Shown: positions 18,288 through 27,460 of the stretch, piece after piece | How the letters are laid out: the number at the start of each line of letters is the position of its first letter | How positions within the stretch are numbered: position 1 is the stretch's first letter | NCBI GenBank assembly: GCA_022649135.1 | Contig: JALCNP010000001.1 | Span: forward strand, 1 to 64,000 | DNA: 64,000 nucleotides | Direction of reading: 5' to 3' | Origin: Bifidobacterium sp. | Lineage (GTDB): Bacteria; Actinomycetota; Actinomycetes; Actinomycetales; Bifidobacteriaceae | Notes under the pieces: generated by a model | Seen by the model: only the letters and a program-made list of their open reading frames with translations | Database searches by the model: none | Told to the model about the DNA's origin: nothing | Position numbers and translations under genes: made by a program

Positions 18288-18971
18288 ATGATGCATACGG
18301 ACAATGACGGCGGGCCCTCCATCACCCGCATCGCCGGGGCGGCGACGATGGACGACATCCGCACGGCCCTCATCGAGCGGCACTCCCTTCCGGTGCAGCG
18401 TCTGCTCGACAACGCCCGGGTGGCGATAGCCGGCCTGGGCGGATTGGGGTCGACCGTGGCCGTGGCGCTGGCGCGAATCGGGGTGGGGCATCTGCATCTC
18501 ATCGATCGTGATGTGGTCGACATGAGCAACCTCAATCGGCAGCAGTATTTCCTCAAAGATCTGGGATCTCCCAAAACGCGGGCCCTGCGTGACAATCTCG
18601 CGATGATCAACCCCTATCTGGACGTGCGCATCGCCACAGTCACCGTCACCGACGACAATGTCACGGGACTGTTCGCCGACGACGACATCATCTGCGAGGC
18701 ATTCGACGTTCCGGAGAACAAGACGATGCTGGTCAACGCGGTTCTGGAGCGCCTTCCGCACAAAAAACTGGTGTGCGCCTCCGGAATGGCGGGGTTCGGG
18801 TCGTCGAACACAATCTCGACACGCCGCGTCGGCGACAATCTCTACCTCTGCGGGGACGGGCGGACGGAGCCCTCCCCCGGTGCGGGCCTCATGGCCCCGA
18901 GGGTCGGGATCGTCGCCTGCCATGAGGCGAATATGATCACACGATTGATCATGCAGGACAAGGAAGCGTGA
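18288..18971 (+). CDS. thiF: ThiF-family adenylyltransferase for ThiS
   Basis: E1-like enzyme (227 aa) expected to adenylate the C-terminal Gly of ThiS. The Rossmann nucleotide motif [20 protein letters not shown] lies near residues 45-64, then [20 protein letters not shown], the usual ThiF/MoeB Asp-Asn-Arg-Gln region. It is shorter than E. coli ThiF and I see no paired CxxC zinc motifs, which fits the short 'thiF family 2' type. It starts with ATGATG after GGGGGGCTGACC and is followed one base later by thiG, in a tight operon. Confidence 0.9.
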   Translation: MMHTDNDGGPSITRIAGAATMDDIRTALIERHSLPVQRLLDNARVAIAGLGGLGSTVAVALARIGVGHLHLIDRDVVDMSNLNRQQYFLKDLGSPKTRALRDNLAMINPYLDVRIATVTVTDDNVTGLFADDDIICEAFDVPENKTMLVNAVLERLPHKKLVCASGMAGFGSSNTISTRRVGDNLYLCGDGRTEPSPGAGLMAPRVGIVACHEANMITRLIMQDKEA

Positions 18972-18972
18972 T

Positions 18973-19923
18973 ATGACCATCCATTCATCGAATCCACATG
19001 CCGGACATCTGCTGACGCCGGCCTCGGCTGCAGCCTCCCCCGGGGCCGCCCCCGCTTCTGCAGGCACGGCCACACCGGCGGGGGCCGGGCCCGACTCCGG
19101 CGTTCCTTCGCGGACCTCCCCCGATGGTGCGGACGGGTCCGCGCGGCCAACGCCCGGTAAGGACCCTCTGATGCTCCGGGGACATGCCTTCGATTCGCGG
19201 TTCATCCTCGGATCGGGACGCTACGACCTCCATCTCATCAAGGCGGCCATCGACAACGCGGGTGCGCAGATCGTCACCATGGCGCTGCGCCGCTGCATGA
19301 CCACCGACAACAATGTCCTGGACTACATTCCCGGCGAAGTCACCATCCTGCCGAACACGTCGGGCGCGCGCAACGCCCGGGATGCGGTCCGAATCGCACG
19401 CCTGGCGAGAGAGGTCTGCGGCACCGATTTCGTGAAGGTCGAAATCGAGCATGAGACGCGCTATCTTCTCCCCGACAACGCCGAAACCATCAAGGCCACA
19501 CGGATCCTCTCCAAGGAGGGCTTTGTGGTCATGCCCTACATGTTTCCCGATCCCCTGGCCGCCAAGGCCCTGGAGGAGGCCGGGGCCGCCTGCATCATGC
19601 CGCTGGGCTCCATGATCGGATCCAACCGGGGTCTGAGAATGCGTGATTTCATCGAGATCATCATCGCCAATGCGCATGTGCCCGTCATCATCGATGCCGG
19701 AATAGGCCGCCCCAGCCAGGCGGCACAGGCCATGGAGATGGGTGCCGACGCCGTCATGGCCTATACGGCCATCGCCGGCGCGAGAAATATCCCGCTCATG
19801 GCGCGCTCGTTCGGGCATGCCGTCTCGGCGGGTCGCGAGGCCTATCTTTCCGGCCTCGGCGCCGTCACGACGGGCCGGGCCGTTCCATCGAGCCCCACCG
19901 ATGTGAATGGGTATCTGCATTGA
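18973..19923 (+). CDS. thiG: Thiazole synthase
   Basis: Forms the thiazole phosphate of thiamin from 1-deoxyxylulose-5-P, dehydroglycine and ThiS-thiocarboxylate (316 aa as called). The TIM-barrel begins near residue 68: [12 protein letters not shown], then [67 protein letters not shown] and a second phosphate loop. The Lys in FVKVEIE fits the Schiff-base Lys. The first 60-odd residues are Ala/Pro/Gly/Ser-rich and absent from ordinary ThiG (about 255 aa). An internal ATG at 19171 with AAGGA seven bases ahead starts exactly at the conserved domain and may be the true start. The 18973 start also has AAGGAAG. The dehydroglycine source (ThiH or ThiO) is not in this window. Confidence 0.93.
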   Translation: MTIHSSNPHAGHLLTPASAAASPGAAPASAGTATPAGAGPDSGVPSRTSPDGADGSARPTPGKDPLMLRGHAFDSRFILGSGRYDLHLIKAAIDNAGAQIVTMALRRCMTTDNNVLDYIPGEVTILPNTSGARNARDAVRIARLAREVCGTDFVKVEIEHETRYLLPDNAETIKATRILSKEGFVVMPYMFPDPLAAKALEEAGAACIMPLGSMIGSNRGLRMRDFIEIIIANAHVPVIIDAGIGRPSQAAQAMEMGADAVMAYTAIAGARNIPLMARSFGHAVSAGREAYLSGLGAVTTGRAVPSSPTDVNGYLH

Positions 19924-19941
19924 TGGATGCCGAAGGGTAGC

Positions 19942-21234
19942 ATGGGCGTCATGACAACAAGCAATTCAGCGAGTGATGAAACACTCATCAAAAACGTCCG
20001 TGTCTTCGACGGAATCCACGATACGACCATAGACAACGCCGACGTGCTCGTCAGGGGAAGCGTGGTCGCCGATGTCTCCTCCACCCCGATCAGCGCCGAT
20101 TCCCCGAGGATCGGAACGCTCATCGACGGACGCGGCAGGTTCCTGATGCCAGGCATGATCGACGCCCACTCCCATCTCATGGGAAGCGCCAACACCATGC
20201 TGGCGTTCATACAGGGCACGACCGGTCTGATCTACGGCAATATGATCGCCGAGGCGAAGCGGGTGCTGCTCAGGGGCTTCACCACGGTCAGGGACATGGG
20301 CGGCGACACCGCCTCCATCAAGCCGCTGCTTGACCGGGGCGTTTTCGACGGGCCGAGGGTCTTTCCCAGCCAGGCGATCATCTCCCAGACTTCGGGGCAT
20401 GGGGACTTCCAGTTCTCCCATGACACTCCGCGGATATTCGGGGGGAGGTCCGCGAGGACGGAGGACATCCATTTCACCCGCGTGGCGGACGGCGTTCCCG
20501 AGGTCCTCGCCGCGGTGCGCGAACAGTTGCGTGCCGGTGCAACGCAGATCAAGATGGCGATCGGCGGAGGGGCCGCCTCGCTGTACGATCCCCTTCACTC
20601 CATGCAGTACACGCCGGACGAGATCCGGGCCGCGGTGCAGGCGGCGTCCGATTACGGAACATATGTGGCAACCCATGTGTACACGCCCGCGGGAATCAAT
20701 CGGGCGCTTGACTGCGGGGTGAAATCGATAGAGCATGGGCATCTTGCGGACGAGAAGACCATCAGACGCATAGCCGAGGTGGGCGCATGGCTCTCCATGC
20801 AGCCCTTCGAGGAGCAGGATCACCGCTATCCGGATTCCGATCGGGCAGCAAAGAACACGGAGATCTGCAATGGGACAAGAAACGTCTATGAGTGGGCCCG
20901 CAAATACGGGGTGAAGACCGCTTGGGGGACGGATCTTCTGCTGGATCCGAAAACCGCCGGTCTGCAAAGCGTCATGGCCTCGCGACTCGCGGACTTCTAC
21001 CCGAATGCCGAGGCTCTGAGGATTCTCACCAGCGGAAACGCCCGTCTTCTCGCCATGTGCGGCGAACGCAACGGCTATCGTGCAGCCACGCTGGGAACGG
21101 TGTCTCCGGGATCGTGGGCCGACATGATCATCATCAACGGCGATCCCCTGGAGGATTTCTCCGTGATCGCCAAGCCGACGACGAATTTCGACCTCATCAT
21201 GAAGGACGGGCGGATCGTCAAGAACACCCTGTAA
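19942..21234 (+). CDS. Metal-dependent amidohydrolase (imidazolonepropionase-like)
   Basis: Amidohydrolase-superfamily enzyme (430 aa) with a binuclear metal site. Ligands are visible in order: the HxH of MIDAHSHLMG, Lys in TQIKMAIGG, His in VATHVYTPAG, His in IEHGHL and Asp in WGTDLL. The composite beta domain frames the barrel (N-terminal NVRVFDG; C-terminal GTVSPGSWADMIIINGDPL). Relatives include imidazolonepropionase-like hydrolases, Xaa-Pro/prolidase-like and carboxypeptidase-like enzymes; the substrate is unknown. ATG 19942 has GAAGGG four bases before. It begins 18 nt after thiG and precedes a strong terminator, so it belongs to the TPP-controlled operon and may act on a thiamin-related or degraded precursor; that role is inferred from position only. 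Confidence 0.85.
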   Translation: MGVMTTSNSASDETLIKNVRVFDGIHDTTIDNADVLVRGSVVADVSSTPISADSPRIGTLIDGRGRFLMPGMIDAHSHLMGSANTMLAFIQGTTGLIYGNMIAEAKRVLLRGFTTVRDMGGDTASIKPLLDRGVFDGPRVFPSQAIISQTSGHGDFQFSHDTPRIFGGRSARTEDIHFTRVADGVPEVLAAVREQLRAGATQIKMAIGGGAASLYDPLHSMQYTPDEIRAAVQAASDYGTYVATHVYTPAGINRALDCGVKSIEHGHLADEKTIRRIAEVGAWLSMQPFEEQDHRYPDSDRAAKNTEICNGTRNVYEWARKYGVKTAWGTDLLLDPKTAGLQSVMASRLADFYPNAEALRILTSGNARLLAMCGERNGYRAATLGTVSPGSWADMIIINGDPLEDFSVIAKPTTNFDLIMKDGRIVKNTL

Positions 21235-21244
21235 CGGCTGATCC

Positions 21245-21298
21245 GACGGCCGGCCGCCCGGGACTTCCCCGCAAGAGGTCCGCAGGCGGCCGGCCGTC
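21245..21298 (+). terminator. Terminator of the thi operon
   Basis: A perfect 14-bp GC-rich inverted repeat (21245-21258 and 21285-21298) encloses a smaller GGAC/GTCC stem and starts 10 nt after the amidohydrolase stop. It marks the end of the riboswitch-controlled operon. There is no T-run. Confidence 0.7.
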
Positions 21299-21349
21299 CG
21301 CCATGCGCGGGCAAGCGGGTTTCCAAGCTTGAGATGCAACAATGTCGGC

Positions 21350-22162
21350 ATGCCCCTGTCCCATTATCTCGAATTCATCGCCTCCCAGATACCCCATGTC
21401 ATACGTATGATATGGATCTCGTCATTCTCCCGGGTCCCACCCCTCACGGCCCCGGCGATCCTGCTGTGCGCGATTGCGGCGGCGGCCGCCGTGCTCGTCA
21501 CGCCGCTGTGGCGGATAACGCGCAACATCATTACCATTGCCCACGAAGGAGGCCATGCGCTGGTCGCGAAGATGTCCGGGCGGACGCTGGAGGGGGTTCA
21601 TCTCAACTCCGATACCTCCGGGCTTACGGTCAGTTCCGGAAAAAGGGACGGATGTGGTCTGGCCCTCACCCGTTTCGCCGGGTATGCGTCTCCCCCACTA
21701 TGGGGGCTGCTGTGTGCGTTTCTGGTCTCCCGCGGCTACAGCACGGGTGCATTGTGGCTTCTCGTCGTCTTGCTCGCGCTGATGCTGGTGCGCGTTCGCA
21801 ACCCCTTCGGCGTATTCGTGGTGGTGGTTCTCACCGCGGCGGTGATCGGATTGTCCTGGTGGGCGAACACCGAGATTCGCAGCGAAACGGCCTGCTGCCT
21901 TGCGTGGTTTCTTATCTTCGGATCCATCCGACCACTCCTGGAGCTTATGCATCAGAGAGGTAGCGGGCAGTCGTCGGATTCCGATGCCGATCAGCTCGCC
22001 CAGGGCGGGATCCCCGCATGGGTGTGGATGGCGTTATGGTTGCTTATGGCACTCGGTGCCCTGTGGGCTGCGACCAGCTGGATGACGCAGACGGCGGGTG
22101 GCATGCGGGCGGTGTTTTCCATGGCCAACGCATCCGCCCTATGGCGCATGTGGAGCATATAG
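21350..22162 (+). CDS. M50-type membrane metalloprotease homologue
   Basis: Polytopic membrane protein (270 aa) resembling the 'M50 family metallopeptidase' proteins of actinobacteria. A long hydrophobic segment (LTAPAILLCAIAAAAAVLV) is followed by the zinc motif AHEGGHALV (HExxH: H-E-G-G-H) near residues 68-72. GVHLNSDTSGLTV, a GYASPPLWGL segment and at least four more membrane spans follow. The second half lacks an evident NPDG-type third-ligand motif, so catalysis is likely but not certain. The start has no strong ribosome binding site. It is separated from the thi operon by a terminator and precedes a phosphatase gene by 56 nt. Confidence 0.75.
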   Translation: MPLSHYLEFIASQIPHVIRMIWISSFSRVPPLTAPAILLCAIAAAAAVLVTPLWRITRNIITIAHEGGHALVAKMSGRTLEGVHLNSDTSGLTVSSGKRDGCGLALTRFAGYASPPLWGLLCAFLVSRGYSTGALWLLVVLLALMLVRVRNPFGVFVVVVLTAAVIGLSWWANTEIRSETACCLAWFLIFGSIRPLLELMHQRGSGQSSDSDADQLAQGGIPAWVWMALWLLMALGALWAATSWMTQTAGGMRAVFSMANASALWRMWSI

Positions 22163-22218
22163 GAATTCGCGACTCCCGCATCCCGTCCGCGGGCGTTCCG
22201 CGACCCGCGGCAATCGAC

Positions 22219-23052
22219 ATGAATGGAACCGAAACGATGGTGACGAATATGAGGCATGACGACATGCATGATGATCCGACGACACGACATGGCGACGGTG
22301 AGACAGACATCGAGGGGCTGACGAACTTCCGTGAGCTGGGCGGTCTGGAACTCGCAGGGGGCGGAGAGACGCGGCATGGCATCCTGGCCCGTTCGGAAGG
22401 TCTTGTTCATGTGCAGACCCAGGCACTGAGCCAACTGCACGATATGGGCGTGACATGCATCGTCGATCTGCGATCGGATGCGGAAAGCGAATCCGCCCCC
22501 GATCCGCAGGTGCCGGGGGCGACGATGGTGCGCATTCCCCTTCTCGGAGGCGACATGCTTCACCGCGACCTCAAGCAGTGGAACGCCATCAAGGACATGA
22601 CGGCCGAGGACATCCTCCACGGGATGTACTTCTCCATGATCGCTCAGGAGGGTCGGGCCCTTACCCGGGCCGTACGGACCATTGCGCACGTCGACGGCGA
22701 TGGCATGGCACTGGTCCATTGCACCGCGGGCAAGGACAGAACGGGGTTGGCGGTGGCCCTCGCCCTCGATGCCGCCGGCGTGCGACGAGAGGCGATCATC
22801 GAGGACTATGCGCTGTCGCATACGATGCTCAGCGGCGTCTGGGAGACGGGCGTGCTGTCGGCCCTTGCCGCCAGGAACATCCGAATACCGGACAACATCG
22901 AACCTCTGCTGACGATGAGCCCGGCGCCGCTGATGAACGACGTGCTCGACGACATCGATCGCAACTACGGTCGCGTGGACCAGTATCTCATCGCCAACGG
23001 CATGGGCCGTGAGGAGATTGTGGCGCTGAGGGCGCGTGTCCGCCAGGAATAG
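22219..23052 (+). CDS. Tyrosine-protein phosphatase (IphP/LipA-like)
   Basis: Cytosolic tyrosine phosphatase (277 aa) of the bacterial IphP-like type. The N-terminal TNFRELGGL is the family's substrate-side motif. DMGVTCIVDLRSDAE follows, and the P-loop is LVHCTAGKDRTGLAVAL, with the HCxxGxxR nucleophile loop, the KDRTG variation and Cys near residue 175. The closing region IRIPDNIEPLL and GMGREEIVALR are also typical. The reading frame extends upstream into the preceding gene; ATG 22219 leaves a short, poorly conserved N-terminal tail and is the most reasonable start, though ATGs at 22237 and 22252 are possible. Substrates may be phosphoproteins or phosphoinositides. Confidence 0.87.
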   Translation: MNGTETMVTNMRHDDMHDDPTTRHGDGETDIEGLTNFRELGGLELAGGGETRHGILARSEGLVHVQTQALSQLHDMGVTCIVDLRSDAESESAPDPQVPGATMVRIPLLGGDMLHRDLKQWNAIKDMTAEDILHGMYFSMIAQEGRALTRAVRTIAHVDGDGMALVHCTAGKDRTGLAVALALDAAGVRREAIIEDYALSHTMLSGVWETGVLSALAARNIRIPDNIEPLLTMSPAPLMNDVLDDIDRNYGRVDQYLIANGMGREEIVALRARVRQE

Positions 23053-23163
23053 AACAGGCGCCGTCCGGCTCACCAAGGCGTGCAACGCACCATACGCGGC
23101 CCCATCCGGGGTTCACCCGCTCCCCCTCCATGCACTGTAAAACGTGCACCCACTTACACGACG

Positions 23164-23215
23164 GGGGGTGCCTCCTGAAGGCGCGGCAATCATCGCACCC
23201 TCAGGAAACACCCCC
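23164..23215 (-). terminator. Probable terminator of the peptide transporter operon
   Basis: An imperfect inverted repeat (GGGGGTG at 23164-23170 with CACCCCC at 23209-23215, then CTCCTGA/TCAGGA inside) lies 22 nt past the transporter ATPase stop on the minus strand. It also sits after the phosphatase gene on the plus strand and could serve both. Confidence 0.55.
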
Positions 23216-23236
23216 GAGCAAGGAATCGGAACTCAA

Positions 23237-25264
23237 TCAGATGGTGAGGCTGGACATAAGGCTCCCGCCGGGAATCGCATCGATCAGATCCTTGGTGTAT
23301 TGACGCTTCGGATGGTCGAACACCTCGTCGGTCGTGGCATGTTCGACGAGCTTGCCATGCTGCATGACCACGACCTCGTCGGCGATCTGGCGAACGACCG
23401 CCAGATCATGGGTGATGAACAGATAGCTCAATCCACGTTCGGCCTGCAGATCGTTGAGCAGTCGAAGCACCTGATCCTGGACAAGCACGTCCAGCGCGGA
23501 GACCGCCTCGTCGCAGACGATGACGTCCGGGTTCAAGGCCATGGCACGCGCGATGGCGATTCTTTGTCGCTGTCCTCCGGAGAGCTCGTTCGGATATCGT
23601 TGCATCACCGACTGGGGCATCTTGACAAGGTCGAGCAGCTCCTTAACCCGTTGTGCGCGACCCTTCTTGTCCGTGATGCTGTGGATGCGCAACGGTTCCT
23701 CGATGGAACGGAAGATCGTGTACATGGGATCCAGCGAACCGTAGGGATTCTGGAACACCGGCTGTACATGACGACGGAAGTCAAGCAGCTCCCTGCCTTC
23801 GAACCCGGATACGTCCTTGCCTTCATAGGTCACGGTGCCGGAGGTGGGCTTGAGAAGCTTGAGCACCATGTTCGCGACCGTCGATTTGCCCGAACCGGAT
23901 TCGCCGACGATGGCCAGCGTCGTTCCCCGCTTGAGGGAGAAGGAGACATCGTCGACGGCCTTGAACATCTCCTGGCGCCGGGGAAGCTTGAACTCACGCG
24001 TCAGATGCTCGACGTTGATGATATGCTCCTCTTTGCGAAGCACGTCATCGCCCTTGACGTGATGCTCCATCAGCGCAGCAAGCTGCTCGCCGTGCTCGCC
24101 ATGGGCCTTGGCGGATATGATGCGCTGAGATGCCAGCGACGGCGCCGCAGCGACCAGACGCTTCGTGTAGGGATGCAGGGGGTGCTGAAGCACCTCGAGC
24201 GAGGGACCCGACTCCACGACCCGACCCTTGTACATGACCACGATGTGCTGGGCCCTCTCCGCCGCGAGACCCAGATCATGGGTGATGAAGAGAACGGCGG
24301 TTCCCAGGGAGTCGGTAAGCATGTGCAGATGGTCGAGGATCCTCTTCTGAACGGTGACGTCCAGGGCCGACGTGGGCTCGTCGGCGATGAGCAGATCGGG
24401 TCGGCATGCGAGGCCGATGGCGATCAGGGCTCGCTGAAGCATCCCTCCTGAGAACTCATGCGGGAATTGACGCGCGCGTATGGCGGCCTCGGGAAGTCCG
24501 GCCTCGGAAAGAAGACCGGACACCCTGTCGTTCATGGTGGATCCCAGCACGTAGCGTTTTGCTATGTCCCATGCGGAATCGTCCTTCACTCCGGACTTGA
24601 TCAGGTCGTCGGCAACGCGCCAGCGGGTCTGGGACCCGGGGATCCACTGCTCCCGGTACCGGTTCATGATCCCGTCGAGGTCATCGCCGCTCACCGAAGC
24701 GTCCGTGAGGGCCGCACGGGCCGCCTCCAACAGTGCGGGCAGCTCCTGGGAGCCGAGGAATGTCTCATCGTCATTGTTCTTGACCGTCACATCCGTTCCC
24801 GCCAGAGCCTTGGCAAGAGCGGAGCGCTTCTCGTGGGAGATGTCCATGTGGTTGGCCTTCAGAGCCTCCTCGACCTGGGTTCCGATGCGCCACACGGGAT
24901 TGAGATTGCTCATCGGGTCCTGGGGAACCAGCCCCATCTTCTCACCCAGTATCTTCTCGTACTGTTTGCGTGTGTATCCGGAGATCTCCTCGCCCTCAAG
25001 CTTGATCGAGCCGTCGACCACATGGCCCGTCCCTGCGAGAAGTCCGAGAACGGCCATTGCGGAGGTCGATTTCCCCGATCCCGACTCTCCCACGATCGCG
25101 ACCCATTGCCCCGGGTACACGTTAAAGGACGCATCGCGAACCGCATGCACGGCCCTTTTCGAATCGGTGGTGAAATCGACCTGCAGATGCTTGACCTCAA
25201 GAATAGGCCCCTGCTCGCGCTGCATGGTCTCAATCGTGCTATTGCTGTTTTTTGCTGTTGTCAT
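23237..25264 (-). CDS. Peptide ABC transporter, fused double ATP-binding protein (DppD-DppF type)
   Basis: Two ABC ATPase domains in one polypeptide (675 aa) that power peptide import. Domain 1: Walker A GESGSGKST at 59-67, Q-loop VPQDPMSN near 113-120, signature FSGGMLQR at 271-278 and Walker B LLIADEPTSALD. Domain 2: a second GESGSGKST, QPVFQNPYGSLDPMY, LSGGQRQRIAIA and VIVCDEAVSALD (Glu then Ala in place of EPT, as is common in DppF/OppF). About 95 extra residues lie between the Q-loop and signature of domain 1, roughly residues 140-245. ATG 25264 has GGAGGAAT ahead. It is the last gene of the transporter cluster. The peptide substrate is inferred from family type. Confidence 0.92.
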   Translation of the reverse strand: MTTAKNSNSTIETMQREQGPILEVKHLQVDFTTDSKRAVHAVRDASFNVYPGQWVAIVGESGSGKSTSAMAVLGLLAGTGHVVDGSIKLEGEEISGYTRKQYEKILGEKMGLVPQDPMSNLNPVWRIGTQVEEALKANHMDISHEKRSALAKALAGTDVTVKNNDDETFLGSQELPALLEAARAALTDASVSGDDLDGIMNRYREQWIPGSQTRWRVADDLIKSGVKDDSAWDIAKRYVLGSTMNDRVSGLLSEAGLPEAAIRARQFPHEFSGGMLQRALIAIGLACRPDLLIADEPTSALDVTVQKRILDHLHMLTDSLGTAVLFITHDLGLAAERAQHIVVMYKGRVVESGPSLEVLQHPLHPYTKRLVAAAPSLASQRIISAKAHGEHGEQLAALMEHHVKGDDVLRKEEHIINVEHLTREFKLPRRQEMFKAVDDVSFSLKRGTTLAIVGESGSGKSTVANMVLKLLKPTSGTVTYEGKDVSGFEGRELLDFRRHVQPVFQNPYGSLDPMYTIFRSIEEPLRIHSITDKKGRAQRVKELLDLVKMPQSVMQRYPNELSGGQRQRIAIARAMALNPDVIVCDEAVSALDVLVQDQVLRLLNDLQAERGLSYLFITHDLAVVRQIADEVVVMQHGKLVEHATTDEVFDHPKRQYTKDLIDAIPGGSLMSSLTI

Positions 25265-25280
25265 TGAGATTCCTCCATGC

Positions 25281-26258
25281 TCACGATGTACGGCTCTTGG
25301 GATCAAGCGCATCCTTGACCGCGTCTCCCAGCATGATGAACGCCAGCACCGTTATGGCCAGCGCCGCGGATGGGTAGAACAGCACGGAGGGATTGGTTCT
25401 CAGAATGGTCTGGGCGTTCGCGATGTCGCCGCCCCAGCTCACCGTCGTCGTCGGCAGACCGACTCCGAGGAAGCTCAGCGTCGCCTCGGAGACGATGTAT
25501 GTTCCCAGCGAAGTGGTGGAGATGACGATGATCGACGCCATGGAATTGGGCATGATGTGCCGGAACAGATTGCGGATGGGGGTGGAGCCGAGCGCAGTGG
25601 AGGCCGTGTTGAACTCGAGGTTCTTCGCCTCCATCACTGCTCCTCGGGCGATGCGAGCCGTGGACGTCCAGCCGAAAAGCGTCAGGACGAGAATGATTTT
25701 CCAGATGGATCCCGATGTGCGGAACATCTGGAGGACCACGATCGCGCCAAGCAGGAGCGGAATCGCCATGAAAATGTCGGTCGTGCGGCTCAGCAGGGCG
25801 TCAAGCCAGCCGCCGAAGAATCCCGCGAAGGCACCGATGAGCGTTCCGACGACCATCACGAGCAGCATGGTGAGGATGCCGACGCTCAGCGAGGTTCGGG
25901 TTCCGTAGACCGTTCGCGAGAAGACATCGCATCCCTGCATGTCGAAGCCGAAGGGATGCCCGTCCTTCGCACCGTCCAGGGAATCGTTGAGGGTGCAGTA
26001 ATTGGGGTTCACCTTGGTGAACGCCGAAGGGAAGCAGGCGACGAAAATGGTGAAGACGATCAGCACCGCGGAGACAAGGAACAGCGGATTGCGTCTCAGG
26101 GTTCGCCATGCGTCCGCCCATAGGCTCGTGGCCGGTGCCGATTCGTCTATGGAATCGACATCCTGGAGGGGTGTTTCATCGACCGGGGCGACATAGCGCT
26201 CCTGACCGGGCAACGGTGCGCGGGCAGTGCCGTCGGGTTCCGTGATTTTTTCTGTCAT
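25281..26258 (-). CDS. Peptide ABC transporter permease (DppC/OppC type)
   Basis: Inner-membrane permease of the nickel/dipeptide/oligopeptide class (325 aa). A cytoplasmic N-terminal tail of about 65 residues precedes the first span (FLVSAVLIVFTIFVACF). HPFGFDMQGCDVFSRTVYGTR is the usual OppC N-domain signature, and the EAA loop that contacts the ATPase reads EAKNLEFNTASTALG. ATG 26258 has GGAGGAA with 8-nt spacing. It is 17 nt before the start of the next permease's stop and 16 nt upstream of the fused ATPase, so the three are one transcript. Confidence 0.93.
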   Translation of the reverse strand: MTEKITEPDGTARAPLPGQERYVAPVDETPLQDVDSIDESAPATSLWADAWRTLRRNPLFLVSAVLIVFTIFVACFPSAFTKVNPNYCTLNDSLDGAKDGHPFGFDMQGCDVFSRTVYGTRTSLSVGILTMLLVMVVGTLIGAFAGFFGGWLDALLSRTTDIFMAIPLLLGAIVVLQMFRTSGSIWKIILVLTLFGWTSTARIARGAVMEAKNLEFNTASTALGSTPIRNLFRHIMPNSMASIIVISTTSLGTYIVSEATLSFLGVGLPTTTVSWGGDIANAQTILRTNPSVLFYPSAALAITVLAFIMLGDAVKDALDPKSRTS

Positions 26259-26275
26259 AGGAATATTCCTCCGAA

Positions 26276-27202
26276 TCACGCGTAGCGTATGCGCGGATCA
26301 AGCAGCGCATACAGCATGTCGACGATGAGGTTCGTCACGACGAAGATCAGGGTGAGCAGGGTGACGATCGACACCACGAGGTTGCTCTCCCCCCTGAGTA
26401 TGCTCTGATAGGTCAGAAAACCCACGCCGTGGATGTTGAATATCGTTTCCGAGATCATCGCGCCGCTCATCAGCGCCCCCAGGTCCTGGCCGAGATAGGT
26501 GACCACGGGGATCAGGGAATTGCGCAGGATATGCCTCACGATCACCGATCGGTTGGCCATGCCCTTCGCCCTTGCCGTGCGAACGAAATCCTCGGACAGG
26601 TTCGAGGAGACCTCCGACCGCGTCAGGCGAATGATGTAGGCCATCGATACCGAGCCGAGAACCATGGCGGGCATGAGAAGATCCAGAAAGCCGGGGTTGC
26701 TGCCCGCGGTCACCGGCAGTATGCGCCATTTGACGCCGAACACGTACTGCATGACGAAACCGGTGACGAAGGTGGGAACCGAGATGAGCAGCAGGGAGAC
26801 CACAAGAATGACGGAGTCGTACCACTTCCCCTTCTTCAGCCCGGAGATGATGCCGAAAATGACACCGAAAACAGCCTCGAAGACGAATGCCATCAGTGCG
26901 AGCTTGATCGTGACCGGGAACGCCCTGCCGATTTCGGCGATAACGGGCTGACCCGAGAAGGTGTTTCCGAAGTTCAACGTGAGCGCGTTCTTCAAGAACA
27001 GCAGGTACTGGATGATGAATGGCTTGTCAAGATTGTATTCTGCGCGGATCTGGGCTGCGACTGCGGGATTGACGGGTTTATCCCCGAACATTGCCTTGAC
27101 CGGATCTCCCGGCAGAGCGAAGACAAGTGCATAGACCAACAGTGTCGTTCCGAGAACCACGGGGATCATCTGCAGGACACGTCGCAGAAGATACTTTCCC
27201 AT
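26276..27202 (-). CDS. Peptide ABC transporter permease (DppB/OppB type)
   Basis: First membrane permease of the importer (308 aa). It begins MGKYLLRRVLQMIPVVLG and has about six membrane spans. FALPGDPVKAMFG is the usual OppB N-terminal periplasmic motif, and the EAA loop RTARAKGMANRSVIVRHI contacts the ATPase. Together with the DppC-like protein it forms the heterodimeric pore. ATG 27202 is preceded by a rather weak box (GGAGCAACC). A GC-rich hairpin in the 258-nt gap upstream separates it from the binding-protein gene and may lower its expression relative to that gene. Confidence 0.93.
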   Translation of the reverse strand: MGKYLLRRVLQMIPVVLGTTLLVYALVFALPGDPVKAMFGDKPVNPAVAAQIRAEYNLDKPFIIQYLLFLKNALTLNFGNTFSGQPVIAEIGRAFPVTIKLALMAFVFEAVFGVIFGIISGLKKGKWYDSVILVVSLLLISVPTFVTGFVMQYVFGVKWRILPVTAGSNPGFLDLLMPAMVLGSVSMAYIIRLTRSEVSSNLSEDFVRTARAKGMANRSVIVRHILRNSLIPVVTYLGQDLGALMSGAMISETIFNIHGVGFLTYQSILRGESNLVVSIVTLLTLIFVVTNLIVDMLYALLDPRIRYA

Positions 27203-27407
27203 TGGTTGCTCCTATTCCTTTTTGACAAACGCAACGGCGCATAACATGCAACAGGTGCTCTGTCGATAAGTACGTTTCGATAGTGTACCGCACACATTGG
27301 CCATAGCGGTCATGAACACGGTACGAGCAGCACAGGAGGCGCGCATGATGACGCGGGACGCGCCACGCCGAGGAAGCGGCATGGGAGGGCCCGTGCCGGC
27401 GCAAAAC

Positions 27408-27442
27408 GAACGCGCGCGGGGATTCCTCTCTCGCGCGCGTTC
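27408..27442 (-). terminator. Partial terminator/stabilising hairpin between binding protein and permease genes
   Basis: A perfect 11-bp inverted repeat (GAACGCGCGCG at 27408-27418 and its complement at 27432-27442) with a 13-nt loop lies 18 nt past the binding-protein stop. Such hairpins often stop or stabilise the upstream message so that the binding protein exceeds the permeases. The role is inferred from place. Confidence 0.6.
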
Positions 27443-27460
27443 CTGTGCCGGGTGACGTCT

